This document shows, piece by piece, positions 10,184 through 22,244 of a DNA stretch of 64,000 bases. The position numbers were made by a program, and so were the translations under genes. Under the pieces are notes generated by a model, which was not told where the DNA came from, did no database searches, and saw nothing but the letters and a program-made list of their open reading frames with translations. Position 1 is the stretch's first letter. The number at the start of each line of letters is the position of its first letter. Source of the DNA: Nereocystis luetkeana (Eukaryota > Sar > Phaeophyceae > Laminariales > Laminariaceae); contig JARUPZ010000020.1 of NCBI GenBank assembly GCA_031213475.1, positions 7,907,207 to 7,971,206 on the forward strand, in the 5' to 3' direction.

Positions 10184-13100
10184 CTGGATTATCGCCTCCT
10201 CTCCAAGGTTCAAGCCAATATCCTGGAAGTTGCCCGTGATTGGGTCGACCAAGACCATCAATTCCTTGGTGATCCTCATTTGCCCTGGACACAAGGCATG
10301 AAATTTCACACAGAGCGGGGTATCGCGTACGTTGTGGTTACATCGCTCTTCCACGGAGTCCATACACGTGACTAGGTGGCAAAATAATGGGTGCTCACGA
10401 TATTTGCCTATTTTACAATGAAAAATAGTGCCGCAGGCAGTACTTGTTCACGTTTCTTCAAGTACTCGATCCTACTGTACCACCACAACACGGGCAGCAC
10501 TGAGACGACAACCTCCACCTTATTCTAGCCGTCATCTTCACCAACAACACATCATGCCTCCACAAGTCTTACTCAACGCAAGTCGTGCTAACTGCTGCAA
10601 GGATCAAATTGTTACCTCTACAGATATGCATCATTCACGTTTCTGCCCCTACCGCAATTGGCTGGGAGGTACTTCAAAACACTACCTACTACTTGCACCA
10701 CCCCAACCAAGCGCTTATAGCACGCGGTCAAATACCTTGCGATGTGATCATGACCAAATTGTAGTCAAGAAACAGCCGGAAGCCCCCCTGAGCCATGGTG
10801 AACATCTGGAACTTCTCACACGAAGGAGCGAGAAGCTGCCCTTCCAATCGAGCGGGCATCGACCCGGGATCAGAGCATGTGAGCGGGAATAGACCCCAAA
10901 CGAAAGACACCTGGCGCGGCGCGATCGTACGGACCAGGCGTGGGAGGGCCGGGGGTGGCGGGGTATTGAAGAGGAGCCCTCAAAAGTAGTGATCGCTCGT
11001 ACGATACGTGACACCGCCTGTCTCACAAGAAGAAAAATGAAAACTTTATTTTACAGCAAGAAGGATAGTGATTCGGAATGGAGAGGGGAGGGGGGGACAT
11101 TTGTATGCAAGCAGCATCGGCGAACAAGAAAGACACAGACTGTGAAATATTCGTGTTCGACAAAGAAGGACTAAACGGGGTGACTCCAGCGTCTTCTTGT
11201 CCAATATCATACCCGGTAAGAGGCGGCCATAGGTCGCTCAGAGACCGAAAATACTTACCAAAAATCGAACGTACCGTGCTGCCGACACACCGTTCGGATA
11301 TTCAAAATTGCGTGATTTCTTGTTGGTCTGTCCTTAACTTAGTGCCGATGCGCTGCAGAGAGGCGTCATAGTCTACCGCAGCGGCGCATAAACAAACTTC
11401 GATTAGCCAAAACATGGCGGGACCCCCAAATTGGCTGCCGGCTATGCAGCCCAAAGCAATTTGTTGTCTCTCTGAGTATCAGAGTGCCAAATATACCTAC
11501 TGTAGTATAAGCTTGACCAGGGAATGACGGCCGACCAGGGCAAACAAATACCAGGTACGCTCTAACACCGGCAGAACCATTGTGAAGCAACAGTATGCTT
11601 GTATGCGTTGCTGTACTGTTCTTCACCTCGTACGTTCCGGAACCGGGAGCCACGTATGTACCGACATGCCGTCCAGGTTGCCCGAATTCCTTATCCTCCA
11701 GAAAACGATAAGCTGTCTCACGACCATGAGCAGGGCATGTACGGACCTCAACGACGTCCACACGGTTGTCCGCTGTGTGACCGCTGTGCAAAGAAAGCGT
11801 TTCGAAGAACAGTCGGGGGGGCATGCATGGCTGTTTGTCCATGTGCTTGTTAAGTAGAACTTCAACTTTACGTGGATTCGCTGACTTGGTTTCGAGCCTT
11901 TCGTTGCGTATGTGTCGGGGATCAGAGCCTGTGGCGCGCGTTTCATTCATCAGTCTGATCGTACATATTAAGGTAGAGGTGTACTTTTGTGACTATCTAG
12001 ACGACCCTTATATGTACAATCAGACTGGCAGATTTATCCCCGTGTGATGGGTCCTGTGTTTCATCTTTGGGTGCTACTTCGTATGTATGTGTGGAACGAA
12101 GTGCTTATCTGCTACGTATCATATACCAGTACACAGCAGTAGTATTTGTTCAGGTTTAGTAGCAGCCTGACGCCACACGGTAAGCGGGTGTAGCCCTTAC
12201 AAATCGACCTGACAAGAAACCACCGGTCGTTTCACGATCCCGGTTTCGACACCCAAAACAGAGACACTCCCAAACGCCTACTGTAGTAGCATGTCTCAAC
12301 CTCCGCGCACGGGTAGAACTTTCCGTAAAACTAAAACAGTCATTCTCACGGATTGTGAAAGCATGAGTTTCGTGAACCGTAGAATCAGCTATACGTACTT
12401 AGTTTTTTTGGCATGTGGTGTATGTGGTGTATGTATTGCTGTACACCCCTCGCTCTTGTTATGGTTTGTGCACCAGCTACAGCCGCAATTTGTGTTTAGA
12501 CGTGTATGGGCAAATTAACGGGGGTGGTGCGGTGCGCAAAACAAGGCTCGAACTTCGACCCAGCTTTTTCCTTGCTGCTTCGGTCCCTGCAATAAATACA
12601 CCGAAACTTCACTCAGAACCATTCCCAAAGCGCAACGGACGGACAACTCACCTCTGGAACACAAACGACTCCGGCGGCAGTGTAAGCGGTACCGGACACA
12701 TCTCGCCGTCGACAAGCGGCCTGTAGACCGCCACGCCGCCATCCGATGGCTGTTTTCGAGCTCGATTCGTGTTGATCAATATTTGTTTTTGGAAAAAAAC
12801 GTTTCCTCCTGGGCACGACAAAAACAATCCAAATGGCAAGAAAGGACAGCACTTCATGTGAATATCCTGGACAAGCTACAGCTGCCAAAAACAGCTGGGA
12901 GGGGTTGGGCTGGGGGGGGGGGGCGGGGTACTCATTTTCTGCTTGCCTTAGTGATCTGACAATTGACCGCGCATTCCCTTCGAGACGGAGCAGCTCGGAG
13001 GGGGGGGGGGGGGGGCGTTAGCGTGGGTACAATCGAATTCACCACCTGGGCAGACAATCAGGAGACTGCACAAAAAAGAACAGCCTCGAGGACAACAGCA

Positions 13101-14213
13101 GTGGTTGCTTCACCAAGAACCATCGAACAGGAGAAGTCCAACGAAGGGGTTTTGATCACCAACCGGAGAAGTGACGTGTAAACCTTCTTAAGAATAGAAA
13201 CAGGAACACAACCGGCGATGTTCAACCCTGATATTATAGTACTGCACTCTACAGAAGCCTTAGTCCAACTATGATTCCAAGCGTTTTGTCCCCACAACTG
13301 GAGTGCGGCCTTAAAGGGGATATGCAAGAGCGACTGACTGCGGGCTAAGAACACGCCGGGATGTTATGCGCCCCCCTCTATCCAGACAACATCACACCTA
13401 ACAAAACACATCGTGGAAACGAAGGTTCGAAAAACTGACTAAAGGTTCGAATCTTAAATATCAAGGTTTCATGCCAAGGTTTTTCACGGTGTTGGGGCGC
13501 TGTTTTAGCGGTCCACGGCGTAACGCCGTTTGATACGGGTTTCAAATGTTCAAAAGGCTACGGTGCGGTGTGGTGCGGTGCGATTATCCTTTCAGTTGTT
13601 GCTTCCTTCGGTGCACTTGGCAGTGCACCGCGCAATACTACGAGGTATTTCGCGGCTTACCGTAGGGCTAAACCGTACCCGGACGGTGAGAAACTTGCGG
13701 CCCTCAGCGCTCTCGCCCTACCCGTGGACGGAATACCCAGGATAAGGTGTATTGAAATCACCATACATCAATGTGCAAGACTAGTCTCAGGTTTTAAGTG
13801 CAGCGAGATGCTACAAGTGTCAGCCATAGACTGGGCGGAGAAATGGGCCGGAGCTAGCGTTTATGGGGCAGTTTCTTCTGAACTGAATACTGAAGGGTAA
13901 AGAGGTACAAGGTACCAGGTAAGTCATGACGCCATCGTCAGCGTCGATACGTTTCAACTCAAACTGTAACAATAGCTTTCAACGACACAACCCTGGAATG
14001 CGAAAAAATCGAGCCACCTCAACTACAATATGTACTCACCCCCTTTCGTTGGCTCGCCGTTGTCGGTGTGAGCACCGACAAAGAAGTCCGTCATTTGTTT
14101 CATTGTGGTATGCTCCTGTGGGGCAAGATTTCGGGAGACATCAAGCAAGAAGAGCATATGAACGTGTTCAGACCTTGAACGCTTTGCTACGGATATCTAT
14201 TGTAGAAGAGTGG
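10184..14213 (-). CDS. Gene A: PA14-like protein with a single PA14 exon pair
   Basis: Minus-strand exons: about 14,213-14,040 (partial first known exon, donor GTGAGT); about 13,733-13,661 (donor GTAAGC); 12,720-12,652 (donor GTGAGT); 11,783-11,627 (donor GTGAAG); 10,910-10,736 (donor GTATTT); 10,284-10,184 (donor GTTTGT). Lengths of exons 3-6 (69, 157, 175, 101 bp) equal those of gene B. Phases of the later exons agree (2/1, 0/0, 1/2). The last two exons encode a PA14-like core: ARLEGQLLAPS, then GFRLFLDYNLVM, then ITKELMVLVDPI. Compared with gene B, the Trp after VM(N/I)T is Ser and the second exon has lost its recognisable acceptor AG, so this copy may be decaying. Homology to gene B stops near 14,213 inside exon 1. 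The 3' end is not identified. Confidence 0.55.
11340..14213. repeat. Segmental duplication, copy A (partner 45,933-48,680)
   Basis: Colinear similarity to 45,933-48,680 across exons and introns, including the shared blocks around 11,560-11,960/46,160-46,560 and 13,640-13,735/48,125-48,220. Exon blocks are better conserved than introns. Together with the 1.4-kb unit at about 10,000-11,340 it is the unamplified counterpart of the 27.3-48.7 kb region. Confidence 0.85.
12905..13018 (+). repeat. Poly-G runs in an intron of gene A
   Basis: Two runs of 12 or more G on the plus strand (about 12,912-12,925 and 13,001-13,016). They lie in the intron upstream of the 69-bp exon on the minus strand. The gene B counterpart has a single shorter run near 47,500. 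Likely length-variable and quadruplex-forming. Confidence 0.7.
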
Positions 14214-14394
14214 CTTCGCCGCGGCGGGCTGACGCCCGCCTGCGTCTTCGCGCATGCCCGTAGTGGCAGAGAGAGGACTAATCATAGGTCAACCAAATCC
14301 ACCCGAAAACAACCGCACTGCTAAGGCGTGTACAGTAAAGTACGTCCGTTTGGAATATTTTCAAATACTAACGGTTAGTACTACTGTATGAATA

Positions 14395-14480
14395 GCACCT
14401 TGGATGGCATCGCGAGGTATCGCGAAAATGGCTCAAAATTTCGTCTATCGAAAGCCGAGGCTCAGCTACGGCGAAGCACC
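14395..14480. repeat. Short dispersed repeat shared with 24,361-24,450
   Basis: A 28-bp identical core beginning CATCGCGAGGTATCGCGAAA recurs at 24,368, followed in both places by related sequence ending CGGCGAAGCACC. At 24.4 kb the core is the start of a coding block on the minus strand, so 14.4 kb may be an exon fragment. Confidence 0.6.
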
Positions 14481-14779
14481 AAGTACATCGTCTCTGTTTT
14501 CATTGACGGTATGTACTGCTGTATTAAGAACACCTCAGGTGGCAGGTGGCAGGTGTACAACGACGAACAGCAGCAGCAACAACAACAGAATGTATGCACA
14601 CAGCAGCAGATTTACGTACGCAAATACACCCCTGGTATACCCATATTTACAGTATCGGATAAGCATACTCGTACATAGATCACTACTACCGGCACCATAG
14701 TCGAACGATACTAACAGCAACAGCAAACATCGGTATCATACTATACGACACACAAACCAAAGATCATATGATACTGTTA

Positions 14780-15130
14780 TTGCTCTCGATGACATTCATT
14801 CGAGCGCTGTTCTCAGTTTGCTTGTCTTTTTCGTCAAAATCGCAGTTGGAGTTCGTGAGAGTGCCGAGAGAGACCAGTCGGCACCGGCACAGACGGCATC
14901 CCAGCAGGCGAGGTTTGGCTCAGACTGGTCTGCGGGCTGGCTATCGGTACTGCTCGTGGTCGTACAGGGCGAGGATATGGGACATTCGACGTGTGGTTCG
15001 AAAAAGGCACTCGACATGCTATCAATAGAAACATTTCTGCTTCGTGTTGTAGGTGGTGATGCACCAGACTCTTTCACAGCCTACTATTACTGGAAGAGTG
15101 GGAATGACGAAATTGACAGATGTACGGCGG
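14780..15130. repeat. Dispersed repeat, second copy at 16,830-17,010
   Basis: Both copies share 'cattcgagcgctgttctcag' and 'gtcggcaccggcacagacgg'. The flanks at 15,060-15,130 and 15,900-15,945 recur at 20,955-21,110, so the 1.1-kb element cluster sits inside a wider repeated segment. Open frames exist on both strands, with no decisive coding signal. Confidence 0.65.
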
Positions 15131-15562
15131 CAGTGGTCAAGCTCCCAACTGCATGAAGCTACTGCGTTGGCGGTCGTTGTACTGTCATGGATGCGTTGTT
15201 GTCGTTCTCAGCCTCGTCATACACAGTAGTGCTAACGACAGATGTCCCGCCAGCTGGACCGGAACAGGCGACAGGTGCTGCCAGCCGGGAGAGACCCCGG
15301 GCACACAACAAACCAGGGACAACCGCGGGGACACAGACACAACACTTCGGTTCGAACTGTAGTGCCACCAGTTCGCCGTGTCCTCTGCTTGTGGTACCCG
15401 TTGATGACAGTAAACGAATCGGGTTGTCCGAGTACCCGGGTTTAACCGAGTGCTCGTTGAACCCGTTTGATTTCGGCGGAAAACCCGGGTTACCCGTTAG
15501 AGGTTCGGGTTTCATTTTCAGAGTTCTCCGAGCACTGTACTCGCTTGTGACGGGTACTTGCC

Positions 15563-15900
15563 GGGGTACACCTCTAGTATCAACTAAAGCAAGATAAATG
15601 AACACGGGCAAGCGTAGTGCAAGTGGGGCTATCATTTTTCTCAATAGGTAGGAGTGGAAACAGAGGGAGTAAGGGGACCCCCGCTGTATACGAAAACATG
15701 GATTATATTCTTCCTACAGCTGAACTGTGACGGGGTACACCTCTAGTATCAACTAAAGCAAGATAAAATGAAGACGGGCAAGCGTAGTGCAAGTGGGGCT
15801 ATCATTTTTCTCAACAGGTAGGAGTGGAAACAGAGGGAGTAAGGGGACCCCCGCTGTATACGAAAACATGGATTATATTCTTCCTACAGCTGAACTGTGA
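15563..15900. repeat. Tandem duplication, 169-bp period
   Basis: 15,563-15,731 and 15,732-15,900 are nearly identical, differing at a few bases (for example AACACGGG versus GAAGACGGG). No coding meaning was seen. It looks recent. Confidence 0.9.
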
Positions 15901-15945
15901 CGGCGCTTGTACGCACGACGGTTACTAAGTAATCGACAGACGAGC

Positions 15946-17640
15946 ACGTAGATAAAGTATATCTGTACCACACAGATGATCTTAAATTCAAAGCGAGTTA
16001 TAAGGTCCCCAACAAGCGGTTACAGAGTAATCCACAGACGAATAGACAGAAGATGTCTGTACCAAACAGAGGATCGCAAAATAAATTCGAATGAGAAGGT
16101 CTCCAACAGCAAGCAGCTCCACCGTGACAGGAGGTCTCTGGTCCCTATCCTATACGGAAAAATCACAGAATGTGATGTGGTAAGCTGGTGGTTTGCCGCT
16201 GTGGTTGCTGTTGTTGCCTGTTTGATAATTACTCCGATTTACTGTGGAGCAGGAAGCGACCTGCCGAAAAACGCCACAGAATATATTGCAAACCCAATGG
16301 GGTCGAGGCCTTGCAGCCAGAAGCGACCTTGCACGGCCGTTTGCGAGCGGCGGGCAACGGCCTCATTAACGCCGTTTGCCAACCGCGCTGAGCGAGCCAT
16401 GCTTCTATAAGGCGATCCCACTTTTGATACGATCTGTGCGCTGTAGCCAAGTTGCGAATATTTCGCTGCTCGTGCCGACTCTTGCACAAGCGGTTGCCTC
16501 CAAGCGATTGTCCCCCCGGTAAGGCTGGGTCGCGTGACTCAAGGCGCAGGGCTCCGTTGAATCCGAAGGTAGGCTTGTATGTGTGTCCGCTATATCGATT
16601 CGCGCGGTATACAGGTCAGCGTCGTGAGCGGTTTGGGACCTGATTTTGCGGGGATTGGACTTTCTTTGTGACTGCGGACAGACAGACAGATCTGAAATTT
16701 CCAAAATAGAGACGCCCTTTTACAAACTGAGATCTGCTGTATATGAACTGCTGTGGTGCTGGTACGTATACACGGGTACGTATATACGGGTATCAGCCTG
16801 AAGTAGTAAAAAAAAACTCAGTGTCGTCGACATCAAAACGGAATATTGGATATTGGTTTTGCCCTCGATGAAATGCATTCGAGCGCTGTTCTCAGTTTGC
16901 TTGTCTTTTTTTTTGTGAAGTCGCAGTTGGAGCTGGTAGTGTGGAGAGATACCACAGTCGGCACCGGCACAGACGGCACCCCAGCAGGCGGGGTTTGGCT
17001 CTCAGACTGAACGTCTGCCTTTCTTCCTTGGAAAACCAAGAACAAAAGGCCCGCGCTTCGCGCTCACGCGCCTCATTGTAAAATACGGTTACTATACTAC
17101 AGGACAGAGTGGTATACCAGTACAGCAGTACGATAGCACGGCGGGAGCAGCACGCCCCACCCCCCAACAGCCATCAATAGGTTGTGGTTTGCCTGGTCCA
17201 TACGGCGGTGATGTATACGGGAAAACACGTCTGCCGATAACTGTATATCGGAGAATGTCTCCCCTCACCTCTAAGAAAAGCCCACACGGCTCAACAGTTT
17301 AAACGTGACAGGCACACCAAGGCACTGAAAAATGTTTGAAATATTCCCTGTAAATGTTGCAGCAGATCTTGGACGTACCAGCACATGAGTACGTATGCAC
17401 GTGTTTGTTGGTAGGTCTCACTATGATAATCGTACATGTTCTTGGCCTCTTCTGCTCTTCATATATGGAAAACGCAGTATGCACACACCTGTAAGACTGC
17501 AGGGGTGGCCCACTAGCGCAGGAGGTGATGTCCGCGATTTTTGTAGGCCGGCTAGAGAGTGGCGCATTTTGATCCTACTGCTAGGGTTTCTTAAGTCGGG
17601 GGGACGGAATATACGAGGGTAACAAAGTGAACGACAGAGA
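15946..17640. other. No confident gene; ambiguous open frames on both strands
   Basis: Frames near 16,229-16,489 (minus) and 15,976-16,410 (plus) overlap and each looks mildly protein-like. Without a splice partner or a conserved copy the strand cannot be chosen. The second copy of the 14.8-kb dispersed repeat occupies 16,830-17,010. Confidence 0.35.
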
Positions 17641-17650
17641 CGAACATATA

Positions 17651-20600
17651 GAACTACATACTTAGATCACAATCCCTGAGCGTGCTCGGTTGGTGCATCC
17701 CTGGCATCTCAGAGCTCCCACTTCCAAACCGCCTCCTTTCATTACTTGCCGGGCCCTTCCAGCAGTTCTTTGTTTTCTCGGTACTTTCTTCCTTTTTCCT
17801 TCTTTCGTTTCGTGTGCGTGCGTGTTCTCCGAGCACGGCATCGCGGGAGGACCCGGCACCGTCGCGGGTGTCAGCGGGTGCTGGCGGGTAGAGGGGGGGT
17901 TGCAAGGAGCGCGGTCGCCGCTTTCGTGCCTAGGCGTCGCGTGTGCCTCGAGACACGAGGGATGCATGAACGGGCTTTGTCTGGCTTCGATTGATGATTG
18001 TTGATAGAGTATGTACGAGTTATGAAGGTCGTTCGGGAGGGCAAGATATTATTCAAGCGGTGCTTATTTTCGCGGCCACGCTGAAGTTGAAAGGGGGAGG
18101 TGTGCAGTTTGAAAGCCAACGTTATCGAGCTGGCGAATGACGGCCACGGTGAGCACCAGGCTTCACGCGAGGTGGGCGACGGGGCTGATTGTGGCAGAGA
18201 GTGATAAAAGCTTTACCCGGACCGAATCGGTAGCGAGGTGGTCGCGAGAGGGGCGGGCGGCGTACGAGGCTGAGAGAGAAGCTCTTCTGTGCGATTTTCT
18301 TCTTTTCTTCTTTTCGACCGGGTGTAAGGTGTCCCAATCAGGCAGAAAAATATTACACGAGAGGGGACGGGGATTTTTTTCCCTTTCCGAGTTTTCGGTT
18401 TCATTTTCATTGTTTTTGCTGCTGTGCCGTGCTGTGCTTTCGCTTTCTTCGTACATACAGTACAGACATAGAGCATGTCGAAAGAAGAAAATAAGTACAG
18501 ACAGTAGTAGTACCCTACCTGGGGTATGTACGTACGTACGACATCCGCGACGCGAAGCGTATATGTGGCATCCAAGCTAACGTCGGAGCTCTTTTTTCCT
18601 GAAGCAAGGCGGCAGGACTCTTGGCATTATCAAGTCGCCGGTTTGCAATTACGATCCTTGAAAAAACTAAACTTAATCGTGGGCCTCTGTTCGCTTCGCA
18701 TAATTTGATGTACTTTTTTCCTTCCTGAGCGAGCGCAGCGGGCGGCGTAGGCCGCCCGCGGAGCGAAGCGCCTTGTAGAACTACATACTTAGATCACAAC
18801 CCCTGAGCGTGCTCGGTTGGTGCATCCTTGGCCTCTCAGAGCTCCCACTTCCAATCCGCCTCCTTTCATTACTTGCCGGACCTTTCCAGCAGTTCTTTGT
18901 TTTCTCGGTCCTTCCTTCCTTTTTCCTTCTTTCGTTTCGTGTGCGTGCGTGTTCTCCGAGCACGGCATCGCGGGAGGACCCGGCACCGTCGCGGGTGTCA
19001 GCGGGTGCTGGCGGGTAGAGGGGGGGTTGCAAGGAGCGCGGTCGCCGCTTTCGTGCCTAGGCGTCGCGTGTGCCTCGAGACACGAGGGATGCATGAACGG
19101 GCTTTGTCTGGCTTCGATTGATGATTGTTGATAGAGTATGTACGAGTTATGAAGGTCGTTCGGGAGGGCAAGATATTATTCAAGCGGTGCTTATTTTCGC
19201 GGCCACGCTGAAGTTGAAAGGGGGAGGTGTGCAGTTTGAAAGCCAACGTTATCGAGCTGGCGAATGACGGCCACGGTGAGCACCAGGCTTCACGCGAGGT
19301 GGGCGACGGGGCTGATTGTGGCAGAGAGTGATAAAAGCTTTACCCGGACCGAATCGGTAGCGAGGTGGTCGCGAGAGGGGCGGGCGGCGTACGAGGCTGA
19401 GAGAGAAGCTCTTCTGTGCGATTTTCTTCTTTTCTTCTTTTCGACCGGGTGTAAGGTGTCCCAATCAGGCAGAAAAATATTACACGAGAGGGGACGGGGA
19501 TTTTTTTCCCTTTCCGAGTTTTCGGTTTCATTTTCATTGTTTTTGCTGCTGTGCCGTGCTGTGCTTTCGCTTTCTTCGTACATACAGTACAGACATAGAG
19601 CATGTCGAAAGAAGAAAATAAGTACAGACAGCAGTAGTACCCTACCTGGGGTATGTACGTACGTACGACATCCGCGACGCGAAGCGTATATGTGGCATCC
19701 AAGCTAACGTCGGAGCTCTTTTTTCCTGAAGCAAGGCGGCAGGACTCTTGGCATTATCAAGTCGCCGGTTTGCAATTACGATCCTTGAAAAAACTAAACT
19801 TAATCGTGGGCCTCTGTTCGCTTCGCATAATTTGATGTACTTTTTTCCTTCCTGAGCAAGCGCAGCGGGCGGCGTAGGCCGCCCGCGGAGCGAAGCGCCT
19901 TGTAGAACTACATACTTAGATCACAACCCCTGAGCGTGCTCGGTTGGTGCATCCTTGGCCTCTCAGAGCTCCCACTTCCAATCCGCCTCCTTTCATTACT
20001 TGCCGGACCTTTCCAGCAGTTCTTTGTTTTCTCGGTCCTTCCTTCCTTTTTTCTTCTTTCGTTTCGTGTGCGTGCGTGTTCTCCGAGCACGGCATCGCGG
20101 GAGGACCCGGCACCGTCGCGGGTGTCAGCGGGTGCTGGCGGGTAGAGGGGGGGTTGCAAGGAGCGCGGTCGCCGCTTTCGTGCCTAGGCGTCGCGTGTGC
20201 CTCGAGACACGAGGGATGCATGAACGGGCTTTGTCTGGCTTCGATTGATGATTGTTGATAGAGTATGTACGAGTTATGAAGGTCGTTCGGGAGGGCAAGA
20301 TATTATTCAAGCGGTGCTTATTTTTGCGACCACGCTAAAGTTGAAAGGGGGGGGTGTGCAGTTTGAATACCAACGTTATCGAGCTGGCGAACGACGGCCA
20401 CGGTGAGCACCGGGCTTCACGCGAGGTGGGCGATGGGGCTGATTGTGGCAGAGAGTGATAAAAGCTTTACCTTCTTTTCTTCTTTTCGACCGGGTGTAAG
20501 GTGTTCCAATCAGGCAGAAGAATCTTACACGAGAGGGGACGGGGATTTGTTTTCCTTTCCGAGTTTTCGGTTTTATTTTCATTGTTTTTGCTGCTGTGCC

Positions 20601-20948
20601 GTGCTGTGCTTTCGCTTTCTTCGTACATACAGTACAGACATAGAGCATATCGAAAGAAGAAAATAAGTACAGACAGTAAGTAGTACCCTACCTGGGGTAT
20701 GTACGTACGTACGACATCCGCGACGCGAAGCGTATATGTGGCATCCAAGCTGACGCCGGAGCTTTTTTTTCCTGAAGCATGGCGGCGGGACTCTTGGCAT
20801 TATCAAGTCGCCGGTTTGCAATTACGATCCTTGAAAAAACTAAACTCAATCGTGGACCTCTGTTCGCTTCGCATAATTTGATGTACTTTTTTCCTTCCTG
20901 AGCGAGCGTAGCGGGCGGCGTAGGCCGCCCGCGGAGCGAAGCGCCTTG
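17651..20948 (+). mobile_element. Three head-to-tail copies of a 1,127-bp hairpin-ended element
   Basis: Copies: 17,651-18,775, 18,778-19,902 and 19,905-20,948. Copies 1 and 2 are almost identical; copy 3 lacks about 84 bp near 20,470. Every copy starts GAACTACATACTTAG and ends GCGAAGCGCCTTG; a TA dinucleotide lies at each outer edge and at each internal junction. There are no terminal inverted repeats. About 18 nt before the 3' end is a hairpin: GCGGGCGGC, loop GTAG, GCCGCCCGC (18,738-18,759 in copy 1). Two more copies lie in the opposite direction at 55,497-57,612. A 3' hairpin and head-to-tail arrays recall rolling-circle (Helitron-type) elements, but the ends are not 5'-TC ... CTRR-3', so the class is left open. 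Confidence 0.75.
18212..18292 (+). other. Conserved coding block inside the 1.1-kb element
   Basis: Reads FTRTESVARWSREGR followed by AAYEAEREALL. The same frame occurs in copies 2, 4 and 5 (near 19,339, 56,043 minus and 57,190 minus). Between copies 1 and 5, over 26 codons, I count four synonymous changes and two conservative replacements (Ser to Thr, Arg to Lys), a pattern of protein-level constraint. Just upstream, a second short block (about 18,116-18,150, core NVIELANDGHG) is followed by GTGAGC and may be a preceding exon. Copy 3 has lost the main block. Function unknown. Confidence 0.45.
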
Positions 20949-21445
20949 TATTTATTATTATACTAGAAGAATGGGAATGACGAAAGTGACAGATCTACCG
21001 TGATTGTCATTCCCATTGGTGACACACAGCAGCTGCAGTGGTCTGCGGCGGGGTTTCTTGACATGTATATTGCGCTTGTACGCACGACGGTTACAAAGTA
21101 ATCAACACTCCATTCATGGTAGTACTATAATACATAATACCAGGTAATAGACACATTTAGGGCTCGTCTCAACGAGAAACCTTTTTCATGATAATCGAAT
21201 AGGAAAAAATAAAATGATTGATTCGAATAGAATTTCGGGAAAAAATTGCCTTTGGGTCCCCTATCGAGGAATACCGTTTTTTTTTTAGATCGAATAACGC
21301 CCGAGGATCAACGAACACCAGAGGGCAATCAACGAGGCGAGCGACGGCCCGCGCCCTCCCCGGGGCACAACCCGGCACACAGGCCGTGATTCCAATGGGC
21401 CCAACCCAACTACTATTATTAATGAAGATCAACTGACGGCACTAC

Positions 21446-21447
21446 TG

Positions 21448-21487
<40 letters not shown>

Positions 21488-21492
21488 GCTAC
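21446..21492 (+). repeat. (TAC)n microsatellite
   Basis: About fourteen consecutive TAC/CTA triplets, followed by TGCTAC. Simple repeat. Confidence 0.9.
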
Positions 21493-21504
21493 TTAATCGG
21501 TAGC

Positions 21505-21921
21505 TCAGCAAGCAATGTTCGCGGGCGAATACACCTGTTGAAAAGGGCTACAGCTTGCAAAACGGTAGAACGTGCCGGTTTTATCGTTGGTTTGCCCAAT
21601 GAGCGTGCTCAAATCACACGGACGGAGGACACAACCGGCAAGAGAAGTATTTTGTACGCGTATCGTTCTGTGGTTTGTTGTCAAAGCGTGCAAAGCTTTC
21701 GTCTCCCCGAATTCGGAAAAAAAATAATTGTCGTATTGTACAGGGGTCCAAATGGACAGTCGGTCCCGTGTGCTAGGCACGAAGAGGCTAATCGACCGAG
21801 ATCACCAGCACCCCCACCCCCCCACACTCTTCACAACTCTTTTTCATCTGCATACAACAGTTTTCTTGCCCCCACATTCCCGCACCCAACACGAGTGTCA
21901 ACAGAAACAGCAGCTACATGA
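21505..21921. other. Overlapping open frames, strand undecided
   Basis: A plus frame (21,538-21,921, no ATG at its start) and a minus frame (21,505-21,780) are both open for about 90 codons or more. Neither shows a conserved copy or clear splice pair, so no gene is called. Confidence 0.25.
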
Positions 21922-22244
21922 TTGCACTCCCGAATCGAAAAATCAATAAAAACCTGGTACGAGGGACGACATATTTCAAAATCCAAGTAAATAATGCAAA
22001 CTTCCCGCTTCTCTTCCCCCCCAGCAGTACAGGGTGTAGTACGAGCAGTATGGACGGTTTTGAAGCCGGGCGACGTCCCAGATAAAGGTATGTGGTTGGA
22101 TAGTTTTAGTTTACACACCAGCAGCCAATTGTTTTCTTATCATACGAACATGCGCACTTTTCCGACGAAGCACGTGCGACAATGCGACAAGCAGTATTCG
22201 TAATAATATTATTTGGTAGCTGTAAAGCTTTCCTGGGCAATTGT

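Noticed and set aside
17651..20948. Canonical Helitron
   Set aside because: The hairpin and tandem habit fit, but the 5' TC and 3' CTRR ends and A/T insertion rule are not met, and no Rep/helicase is present. Left as unclassified.
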